Assembly (NCBI GenBank): GCA_900321915.1
Contig: ONXW01000103.1
Coordinates: 1-7,717, forward strand
Length of the DNA: 7,717 nucleotides
DNA from: an uncultured Eubacteriales bacterium
Lineage (GTDB): Bacteria > Bacillota > Clostridia > Lachnospirales > Lachnospiraceae
Reading direction: 5' to 3'
Shown: one piece after another, positions 1 through 6,617 of the stretch
How positions within the stretch are numbered: position 1 is the first letter of the stretch
Layout: every line of letters begins with the position of its first letter
Position numbers and translations under genes: made by a program
The notes under the pieces: generated by a model
Databases searched by the model: none
What the model saw: only the letters and a program-made list of their open reading frames with translations
Told to the model about the DNA's origin: nothing

Positions 1-279
1 CTGTTTGTCAATATCGCCCATTACGCCTATGTGCCCGGAACGGGGCAGGTAAACATCATTGTCAGGGAAGAGCGGCACCCGGACGCGCTGCGGGTAACCC
101 TGATTGACTCCGGGATACCTTACAACCCGCTGGCAAAGCCGGACCCGGATGTCAGCCTGTCCGCGGAAGAGCGGAAGATCGGCGGACTCGGCATCTACAT
201 GGTCAAGAAGAGCATGGATGGTATGGAATATGAGAGGTCAGACGGAAAGAACATCCTGACCATCCGGAAAGAAGCATGA
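1..279 (+). CDS. RsbW-like anti-sigma factor / serine-protein kinase, 3' part (5' end outside window)
   Basis: This is the last 92 codons of a gene that enters from the left edge; the frame is open from base 1, so a GTG at 31 is unlikely to be the true start. The fragment opens with LFVNIAHYAY, which fits the N-box of the GHKL ATPase fold (the Asn that binds magnesium-ATP). It then has DSGIPYNPL, the G1 box with its nucleotide-binding Asp, and GGLGIYMVKKSMD, the G2 glycine-rich lid, and ends with a beta strand, as RsbW/HATPase_c_2 proteins do. Members of this family bind a sigma factor or phosphorylate a STAS-domain antagonist in partner-switching systems. The partner genes would lie upstream and are not visible. 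A terminator directly follows, so the gene ends its own transcription unit and is probably unrelated to the pilus operon. The family call is secure; the pathway it controls is unknown. Confidence 0.85.
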   Translation: MFVNIAHYAYVPGTGQVNIIVREERHPDALRVTLIDSGIPYNPLAKPDPDVSLSAEERKIGGLGIYMVKKSMDGMEYERSDGKNILTIRKEA

Positions 280-296
280 TATAATCAGCAGTTTAC

Positions 297-337
297 GGGC
301 TGCCGTTCAGGAGACTGGGCGGCAGCCCTTATTTTAT
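297..337 (+). terminator. Intrinsic terminator after the RsbW-like gene
   Basis: A perfect 9-bp stem, GGGCTGCCG (297-305) with CGGCAGCCC (320-328), encloses a 14-base loop and is followed at once by the T-rich tail TTATTTTAT (329-337). It lies 17 bases after the stop codon at 279. It separates the upstream transcription unit from the pilus operon, so that operon needs its own promoter. Confidence 0.9.
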
Positions 338-369
338 CGTTATTTTTGTGACGATATTGTGAAGAGAAA

Positions 370-398
370 TTGATGAAAAGGCACTATTGTGGTAAAAT
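370..398 (+). promoter_or_regulatory. Candidate sigma-A promoter P1 for the signalling/pilus operon
   Basis: TTGATG (370-375) and TAAAAT (393-398) are separated by exactly 17 bases, and a TG dinucleotide at 390-391 one base upstream of the -10 box makes it an extended -10 element. It lies downstream of the terminator in an AT-rich stretch. A start near base 405 would give a leader of about 105 bases before the ATG at 510. This is a motif match only. Confidence 0.55.
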
Positions 399-410
399 AT
401 ACTAGGATTT

Positions 411-440
411 TTGTGATTATTAAAACAATCTGCTTATTAT
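411..440 (+). promoter_or_regulatory. Candidate second sigma-A promoter P2
   Basis: TTGTGA (411-416) and TATTAT (435-440) are 18 bases apart and would start transcription near base 447. The -35 match is weaker than that of P1, and any AT-rich gap yields such matches by chance. If both are real, the operon has tandem promoters about 40 bases apart. Confidence 0.35.
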
Positions 441-474
441 ACCAAACAGAGATTCAGTCGAGTGGGGAGAAGGG

Positions 475-497
475 CCTGCACGCCGAAAGACAGCAGG
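475..497 (+). promoter_or_regulatory. Small hairpin overlapping the ribosome binding site
   Basis: CCTGC (475-479) can pair with GCAGG (493-497) across a 13-base loop. The right arm covers the first three bases of the AGGAGG ribosome binding site. Five base pairs make a weak stem, so partial masking of translation is possible but unproven. I recognise no riboswitch class in the leader, and in particular I do not see the conserved core of cyclic di-GMP class I or II riboswitches. Confidence 0.25.
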
Positions 498-500
498 AGG
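495..500 (+). promoter_or_regulatory. Ribosome binding site fixing the start at 510
   Basis: AGGAGG lies nine bases upstream of the ATG at 510. An in-frame GTG at 462 would add 16 residues, but they are polar and arginine-rich, unlike anything expected of this family, and no comparable site precedes that GTG. The ATG at 510 is therefore preferred. Confidence 0.85.
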
Positions 501-509
501 GTAGATAAT

Positions 510-3500
510 ATGAGTACGGAAAGAAAGATGCGTCAGCATATATCGCTGCTGAAAGCATGGGCATTTGCCATCGGCACCAGCATCGGCTGGGGTTCGCTCG
601 TCGTTACCGGCGGCACCTATCTCGGACAGGCGGGACCTGCGGGAAGTGTCATGGGCCTGCTTGCCGCTGCGCTGATCATGATGATTATCAGCTATAACTA
701 CTCCTACCTGATGAAGAGCTATCCCGAAGCCGGCGGCGCCTATGCCTACGCCCGCGAGGTGTACGGGTATGACCAGGGATTCCTTATCTCCTGGTTTGTG
801 GCAATAACATACCTGGCGATCCTCTGGGCCAACGCCACGTCGCTTCCGCTGTTCGGAAGGATCTTCCTGGGCGGCCTGTTCAGCGTGGGGAAGATGTATA
901 CCATCTTTGGCTATGATGTCTATTTCGGGGAGACCCTGCTGTCCGTAGCCGCTCTGCTTCTCGCGGGGCTCCTGTGCTCCAGGAGCAGATGGACCGGCGC
1001 GATTATGGCCGGCCTGGCGATCGTGTTTTCCGCGGGAATCATCGCATGCTTTGCCGCGTCCGCTGCCGGGATTTCCTTCTCACCGGCTTTTGTTCCGGAC
1101 TGTTCCGTCCTTTCCCAGGTCGTACAGATCACAGTGATCTCTCCCTGGGCATTTATCGGATTCGAGAGCATTTCCCATTACGCGGAGGAATTCTCATTCC
1201 CGAATAATAAGAGCTTCCGGGTGCTTGTGGCGGCCGTGGTTTCTACAACCCTGCTGTATGCGCTGGTGATCCTTCTCTCCGTGACGGCTTATCCGGAACG
1301 GTTCGGCAGCTGGCTGGAGTATATCCGGAACCTTGACGGCCTGAGCGGGCTGGAGGCGATGCCCTCATTCTACGCGGCGCACACCTACCTGGGAGACGCG
1401 GGCGTCCTCATCCTGATGATTTCCCTGCTGGCCCTGGTCATCACCAGCCTGATCGGCAACATGACAGCGCTCAGCCGCCTGTTTTACGCCCTGGCAAAGG
1501 ACAGGGTCCTTCCGGTGCAGTTCGCGGAGCTTTCAGAGGACGGCATACCGGCAAAGGCAGTGATGCTGGTCGCGGGAATGTCCTGCATTGTTCCTTTTGC
1601 AGGGCGGACTGTCATCGGCTGGACCGTGGATGTCACCACCATCGGCGCGGTGCTGATCTATGGTTTTGTCTCCGCCTGTACCATGACGATGGCCAAAAGC
1701 ATGGAGGATACCAGGGAAATGTGGTCGGGCCGCGCCGGCCTTATCCTTATGTCTGCCCTGGGCGCGATCTTCCTCCTGCCCAACCTGTTCACGCAGGGAA
1801 CGCTCGCCACGGAGACATTTTTCCTGTTTATTGTCTGGAGTGTATTCGGATTCCTGTTTTTCCGCACCATCCTGGCGAGGGATAAAAAGAAACGCTTCGG
1901 TTCTTCTATCAGTGTGTGGATCGCCCTGCTGGCCCTGGTGCTGACGGTATCCCTCATGTGGATGCGGCAGTCCATGCTTGCCAGCTACAGCAGCACAATA
2001 GACACCGTGCGGCAGTATTATGAGAGCGGACAGGGCACAGGCGGCAGCGGTGCCGGCTCGTATGTCATCGAAGTGCTGAACCGGCTGGAGGGGGCCAACA
2101 CCAGGACGATCCTCATGGCCATCGGCATGTTCGGTTTTTCGCTCATCATCATGATGACCAACCATATTTACCTGAATAAGCGCTCCAAAGAGAGCGAGAT
2201 GCTGGCTAACCGGGATCCTATGACAGGGGTTCGTTCCAAGCATGCCTGGATAGTCCGGGAAGGTGAGATCAATGCCGGAATCGCGGAGGGCGACGCCCAG
2301 GAATTCGCTGTCGTGGTCTGCGATGTGAACGGCTTAAAGAAAATCAATGACACGCTGGGCCACAAAGCCGGCGATGACTATATCCGCAGGGCATGCACCA
2401 TGATCTGCGACATTTTCCAGCATTCTCCGGTCTTCCGCATAGGCGGGGATGAATTTGTGGCTATCCTGAGCGGCCGCGATTATGTGGTCCGGAATGACCT
2501 GATGACTATTCTGCACGACCGTTCCGCGGAGCACATTGCTTCCAATGACGCGGTGGTATCCGGCGGCCTGGCAACCTTTGACCCCGAAAAGGATCACAAT
2601 CTGCATGATGTGTTCCAGCGGGCGGACGAGAGAATGTACCAGGAGAAGAAGGTGCTGAAGAGCCTGGGCGCTGTCACGAGAGATGATGAGTCCGAGGCCG
2701 CCAGGGTTGAGAAGGAGAAGAAGGAGTCGGAGGAGGCCCTGACGCTGGATGATTCCATCATCCATATCCGGAGACATGTGCTTATCGCGGATGACGAGGT
2801 TATCAACCGGGAGCTGCTGGGCATGGTGCTGGGCGACCGTTTTGAGATTCTCTATGCCGCCGACGGCGAGGAAGCCATGGAGTATCTCCGCACCAGGAAG
2901 GATGACATTGCCCTGGTGCTGCTTGACCTGATGATGCCGCTTCTGGACGGCCGTGAGGTCCTGAAGCTGATGAACAGCGACGAGGATCTCCGCATGATCC
3001 CGGTGATTGTGCTGACCGCGGACCAGGAGGCGGAGCTGGAATGCCTGCGGCTGGGCGCCATGGACTTTATCTCAAAGCCTTACCCCATCGCGGAGGTTAT
3101 CCTGGCCAGGGTCAACCGCTGCATCGAGCTTTCAGAGAACCGGGGCATCATCCGGTCCACGGAGCGCGACAGCCTGACCAAGCTGTTCAATATTGACTAT
3201 TTCTACCGCTATGTGAAGATGTTTGACCAGCACTACTGGGACATGAAGATGGATGCACTGGTGCTGGATGTGAACCGGTTCCACCTGATCAACGAGCGTT
3301 ACGGCAAGGCGTACGGCGACACCGTGCTCCGGAATATCGGTGAGCGGATCCGCCAGGTCTCCCGCGAGATCGGCGGAGTGGGATGCCACAAGGGCGCCGA
3401 CACTTTCCTGGTCTACTGTCCGCACCGGGAGGATTACAGTGATGTGCTGGAGCGGGTATCCGAGGACCTTCTGAGCGGGGAAGGCGCCTCCAACCGCGTG

Positions 3501-4838
3501 CGCCTGCGCATGGGCGTCTACTCGGATGTGGATAAGGATATGGATATCGAGCGGCGGTTTGACCGGGCAAAGATCGCCTCGGATACGGTCCGGAGCAGCT
3601 TTGCGAACGCCGTCGGCGTCTATGATGACGAGATGGGCAAAATGGCGGTCTACAAAGAGAGGCTGCTGGAGGACTTCCACGATTCCATCGAGAAGAAGCG
3701 TTTTCTGGTTTATTTCCAGCCGAAGTTCGACATCCGGCCGGACAAACCGCTCCTGGCAAGCGCCGAAGCGCTGGTCCGCTGGGATCATCCGGAGCTGGGC
3801 ATGATCAGCCCCGGCGTGTTTATCCCGCTTCTGGAAGAGAACGGACTGATTCTGGAGCTGGATACCTATGTGTGGCGTGAAGCCGCGGCACACATCCGGA
3901 GGTGGAAGGATAAGCTGGGCTTTTCCATCCCGATTTCCGTCAACGTATCCCGCATTGATATGCTGATGCAGAACCTGAAGGAGATTTTCCGGGATATCCT
4001 GGACACCTACCGGCTGAATTCGGACGATATCGTGCTGGAGCTGACAGAATCGGCTTACACAGGCGATTCCGAGCAGGTTCTCACCACCGCCAGGGAGCTC
4101 CGTGGCATGGGCATGGGATTCCGTATCGAGATGGATGATTTCGGAAGCGGCTATTCTTCCCTCGGCATGCTGACCCATCTTCCCATCGACGCGCTGAAGC
4201 TGGATATGACCTTTATCCGCAGCGCTTTCGGGGAGAAGAGGGATGTCCGCATGATCGAGCTGATCATCGACATCGCGGATTATCTCCACGTGCCGGTGGT
4301 GGCGGAAGGCGTCGAGACCGAGGAGCAGTATCTTGTGCTCAAGGCCATGGGCTGCGACCTCATCCAGGGTTACTATTTCTCGAAGCCTCTGCCGGAGAGC
4401 GAGTTTGAGGCCTTCCTGCTGGAGCGGAAGGGCCAGGCCGCGGACCGGATCCCGTCGATCCGGAAGACCTACATGAGCATCTCCAGCGCCCTGTCCGGCG
4501 ATTTTGAGAGTATGTTCTATGTGGATATGGTGACCGATTTCTATCTGGAATTCTATTCCGGGCCGGACGGAAGACTGCAGATCCGGCCGGGCGGCGATGA
4601 TTTCTACGGCGACGCCGGGAAGAAGATCCTGAAGGATGTGACGGAGGAAGACTTCGCGAAGGTGCAGGATGTCCTCCGGAAAGAGAATATGATGAAATGG
4701 CTCCGGAGCGAGGGGACAGAGAGCCTGTCCTACCGGAGAAATGTGGACGGCAGCATTGTCCCCTATCATCTGCAGACCATTCGAACAAGAGGCAGCGACG
4801 ACCACCACATCGTGATCGGCATCCGCCGGGAAGGGTAA
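510..4838 (+). CDS. APC-type permease fused to GGDEF-REC-GGDEF-EAL-PAS: membrane cyclic di-GMP signalling protein
   Basis: This 1442-residue protein probably senses a solute at the membrane and sets cyclic di-GMP. Residues 1-455 form an APC-superfamily permease with about 12 helices: IGWGS (25-29) in helix 1, PEAGGAYAY (72-80) after helix 2, GFE (217-219) and AEE (225-227) around helix 6. Two further helices (about 467-489 and 534-556) flank a 45-residue outer loop, which puts the rest in the cytoplasm. GGDEF-1 (567-727) has metal Asp605 and intact GGDEF (645-649), with no RxxD inhibitory site at the usual place. A charged helical linker (about 723-754) leads to a receiver (755-875) with Asp761/762, phospho-acceptor Asp806, Thr836 and Lys856. 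GGDEF-2 (885-1050) is degenerate, with GADTF at 962-966. The EAL domain (1061-1303) keeps EAL (1086-1088), Asn1145, ELTES (1177-1181), Asp1209/Asp1210, Lys1230, Glu1266 and Gln1286, so it should be an active phosphodiesterase. A PAS-like domain (about 1331-1441) ends the protein. It is first in the operon, nine bases before pilB. Domain calls are firm; whether the permease part still transports, and its ligand, are unknown. Confidence 0.9.
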   Translation: MSTERKMRQHISLLKAWAFAIGTSIGWGSLVVTGGTYLGQAGPAGSVMGLLAAALIMMIISYNYSYLMKSYPEAGGAYAYAREVYGYDQGFLISWFVAITYLAILWANATSLPLFGRIFLGGLFSVGKMYTIFGYDVYFGETLLSVAALLLAGLLCSRSRWTGAIMAGLAIVFSAGIIACFAASAAGISFSPAFVPDCSVLSQVVQITVISPWAFIGFESISHYAEEFSFPNNKSFRVLVAAVVSTTLLYALVILLSVTAYPERFGSWLEYIRNLDGLSGLEAMPSFYAAHTYLGDAGVLILMISLLALVITSLIGNMTALSRLFYALAKDRVLPVQFAELSEDGIPAKAVMLVAGMSCIVPFAGRTVIGWTVDVTTIGAVLIYGFVSACTMTMAKSMEDTREMWSGRAGLILMSALGAIFLLPNLFTQGTLATETFFLFIVWSVFGFLFFRTILARDKKKRFGSSISVWIALLALVLTVSLMWMRQSMLASYSSTIDTVRQYYESGQGTGGSGAGSYVIEVLNRLEGANTRTILMAIGMFGFSLIIMMTNHIYLNKRSKESEMLANRDPMTGVRSKHAWIVREGEINAGIAEGDAQEFAVVVCDVNGLKKINDTLGHKAGDDYIRRACTMICDIFQHSPVFRIGGDEFVAILSGRDYVVRNDLMTILHDRSAEHIASNDAVVSGGLATFDPEKDHNLHDVFQRADERMYQEKKVLKSLGAVTRDDESEAARVEKEKKESEEALTLDDSIIHIRRHVLIADDEVINRELLGMVLGDRFEILYAADGEEAMEYLRTRKDDIALVLLDLMMPLLDGREVLKLMNSDEDLRMIPVIVLTADQEAELECLRLGAMDFISKPYPIAEVILARVNRCIELSENRGIIRSTERDSLTKLFNIDYFYRYVKMFDQHYWDMKMDALVLDVNRFHLINERYGKAYGDTVLRNIGERIRQVSREIGGVGCHKGADTFLVYCPHREDYSDVLERVSEDLLSGEGASNRVRLRMGVYSDVDKDMDIERRFDRAKIASDTVRSSFANAVGVYDDEMGKMAVYKERLLEDFHDSIEKKRFLVYFQPKFDIRPDKPLLASAEALVRWDHPELGMISPGVFIPLLEENGLILELDTYVWREAAAHIRRWKDKLGFSIPISVNVSRIDMLMQNLKEIFRDILDTYRLNSDDIVLELTESAYTGDSEQVLTTARELRGMGMGFRIEMDDFGSGYSSLGMLTHLPIDALKLDMTFIRSAFGEKRDVRMIELIIDIADYLHVPVVAEGVETEEQYLVLKAMGCDLIQGYYFSKPLPESEFEAFLLERKGQAADRIPSIRKTYMSISSALSGDFESMFYVDMVTDFYLEFYSGPDGRLQIRPGGDDFYGDAGKKILKDVTEEDFAKVQDVLRKENMMKWLRSEGTESLSYRRNVDGSIVPYHLQTIRTRGSDDHHIVIGIRREG

Positions 4839-4847
4839 AGGACAGAT

Positions 4848-6599
4848 ATGGCTACAGCAGACAATAAGACAAAGACAGGCGCCGCGAAGCAGCGGTACCT
4901 CAGGCTCGGCGAGCTCCTGATTTCGGCGGGAATGCTCACGGAACAGCAGCTGGAGGAGGGGATTGCCCTCCAGAAGGGAACCGGCAAGCGTCTCGGTACT
5001 GTCCTGCAGGAACACGGTTTTATCACGGAGAATGAGCTTATCGAAGCACTGCAGCTGCAGCTGGGCATCGAGTTCGTGGATCTGACCAAGATGAACATCC
5101 CGACGGAACTTGCCCAGGTGGTCCCCAAGAATATCGCCCGGCAGTACCAGGTAGTGCCGGTGCGCGTGGTCCGGGATGAGGTATACCTGGCCATGCAGGA
5201 CCCGCTGAACTTCTACGCGATTGAGGAGGTCCGCAAGGCTGTCCAGAAGCGCGTTGTCCCGATGGTTGCCACCGCGGCTGCCGTGGACCGCGCGATACAG
5301 ATCCTGTACGGCAATGAGGGCGCGGCCAAGGCCATCGAGGAGATGCGCCGGGAGGCCGCAGCCAAGGGAGAAACCGCCGCCCAGGTGGAGACATCCTTCG
5401 CGGCCAACGTCATCGGGGAGGAGGGCGCGGCCAGCGCCCCGACCATCCGTCTGGTCAATTCCATCATTGAGCGCGCCGTCAATGACCGCGCCAGTGATAT
5501 TCATATCGAGCCCCATGAGACGGACCTGAAGGTCCGGATGAGGATCGACGGCGTGCTGCATGAGACCCTGACAATCCCGAAGGAGCTGCAGGCTTCCGTC
5601 CTTTCCCGCATCAAGATCATGAGCGGCATGGACATCGCGGAGCGGCGGATTCCCCAGGACGGCCGGTTCAATGTCAATGTGAAGGACAGGGTCATTGACC
5701 TCCGTGTTTCCACCCTGCCCACCGTTTACGGGGAGAAGGTGGTGCTCCGTCTGCTGGATAAGTCCGGCGGCATCGTGAGCACGGAAGCCATCGGCCTTGC
5801 GGGCGCCGACCTGGAAAAATACCGCAGGCTTATCCGCATGAAGAACGGCGTGCTGCTGATCGTGGGACCTACCGGTTCCGGTAAGTCCTCCACCATGTAC
5901 GCCATGATCAATGAGCTGAACACCCCGGAGGTGAACCTGGTAACCCTGGAGGATCCGGTGGAGTACAACGTGGAAGGCGTCAACCAGGTGCAGATCAACG
6001 AGAAGACCGGCATGACCTTTGCGAGCGGCCTCCGGGCTATTCTCCGTCAGGACCCGGATGTCATCGCCGTCGGTGAGATCCGTGACGGCGAGACAGCGGA
6101 GATCGCCATGCGCGCGGCTATTACGGGCCACGTGGTGCTCTCAACCATCCATACCAACGACGCGGCCGGAACCATAGAGCGACTGATAGATATCGGCGTG
6201 GAGCCCTACCTGGTGGGAAGCGCCCTGAAGGGCGTCATATCCCAGAGGCTGGTGCGGCGTATCTGCCCCACCTGCAGAACAGCTTATGAAGCTTCAGAGG
6301 AGGAACTGCAGGATCTCGGGCTTCCCGCGAGACAGAAGAGGATTCTCTATAAGGGAACCGGATGCCCGGACTGCTATGATTCCGGGTACAAGGGACGGGC
6401 GGCTGTCTTTGAGATTCTTATCATCAGCCGGGAGCTGAGGGACCTGATTTCCTCCGGCGCGAACCGCGCGAAGATCGACGCGGTCCTGTCCGCGCCCGGC
6501 TCAGGTTATGTGACACTGCAGCAGAATGCCGCCCAGATGGTGCTGGAAGGCGTCACCACAGTCGAAGAGGTCAACCGCGTGATTAACGCGGCGGACTGA
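4848..6599 (+). CDS. pilB: Type IV pilus assembly (extension) ATPase PilB with N-terminal MshEN cyclic di-GMP-binding domain
   Basis: This is a cytoplasmic hexameric ATPase that powers pilin polymerisation at the membrane platform. At 583 residues it is close to the usual PilB length. An MshEN domain opens the protein, with two 24-residue motifs at 19-42 and 48-71 separated by five residues; both start RLG, have Gly at motif position 10 and end in Gln. The N2 domain begins near APTIRLVNS and contains ASDIHIEPHE. The ATPase core has Walker A GPTGSGKSST (340-349, Lys346), Walker B ending at Glu410 in GEIRDGE, and the His box with GH at 427-428 and HTNDA at 435-439. A zinc site is formed by Cys473, Cys476, Cys506 and Cys509, typical of GspE/PilB and absent from PilT. 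The start ATG is preceded by AAAGGA, which overlaps the stop codon of the upstream gene, so translational coupling is plausible. A second in-frame stop (TAA, 6600-6602) backs up the TGA. The zinc site, MshEN domain and pilT neighbour favour PilB over GspE of type II secretion. Confidence 0.95.
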   Translation: MATADNKTKTGAAKQRYLRLGELLISAGMLTEQQLEEGIALQKGTGKRLGTVLQEHGFITENELIEALQLQLGIEFVDLTKMNIPTELAQVVPKNIARQYQVVPVRVVRDEVYLAMQDPLNFYAIEEVRKAVQKRVVPMVATAAAVDRAIQILYGNEGAAKAIEEMRREAAAKGETAAQVETSFAANVIGEEGAASAPTIRLVNSIIERAVNDRASDIHIEPHETDLKVRMRIDGVLHETLTIPKELQASVLSRIKIMSGMDIAERRIPQDGRFNVNVKDRVIDLRVSTLPTVYGEKVVLRLLDKSGGIVSTEAIGLAGADLEKYRRLIRMKNGVLLIVGPTGSGKSSTMYAMINELNTPEVNLVTLEDPVEYNVEGVNQVQINEKTGMTFASGLRAILRQDPDVIAVGEIRDGETAEIAMRAAITGHVVLSTIHTNDAAGTIERLIDIGVEPYLVGSALKGVISQRLVRRICPTCRTAYEASEEELQDLGLPARQKRILYKGTGCPDCYDSGYKGRAAVFEILIISRELRDLISSGANRAKIDAVLSAPGSGYVTLQQNAAQMVLEGVTTVEEVNRVINAAD

Positions 6600-6617
6600 T
6601 AAACAGGAGTAGAATCT

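Noticed and set aside
379..394. Possible sigma-54 promoter (GGCAC element at 380-384)
   Set aside because: The required GC is not found at the -12 position; the corresponding bases are GT, so only half of the consensus is present.
462..509. GTG at 462 as the start of the fusion protein
   Set aside because: The ATG at 510 has AGGAGG at ideal spacing, and the extra 16 residues are polar and unlike a permease N-terminus.
400..509. Cyclic di-GMP or glycine riboswitch in the leader
   Set aside because: The conserved aptamer cores are not recognisable, and the leader of about 105 bases shows only one short hairpin.
1533..2243. A 236-codon minus-strand open frame within the permease region
   Set aside because: It lies fully inside the permease coding sequence, has biased composition without membrane segments or motifs, and is best explained as a shadow frame.
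2731..2780. Internal translation start giving a separate REC-GGDEF-EAL protein (AGGAGG at 2731-2736)
   Set aside because: The in-frame codons at useful spacing are CTG. The first in-frame GTG (2778) is too far away and falls inside the first receiver strand. The purine-rich stretch is explained by the lysine/glutamate linker.
5049..5060. Palindrome CTGCAGCTGCAG inside pilB
   Set aside because: It arises from alternating Leu and Gln codons in the second MshEN motif and has no sign of separate function.
3132..6131. A 999-codon open frame on the minus strand spanning the end of the fusion gene and most of pilB
   Set aside because: It is antisense to two well-supported genes, crosses their junction, shows no recognisable domain and has the histidine/leucine/glycine-rich composition typical of the reverse complement of GC-rich coding sequence.
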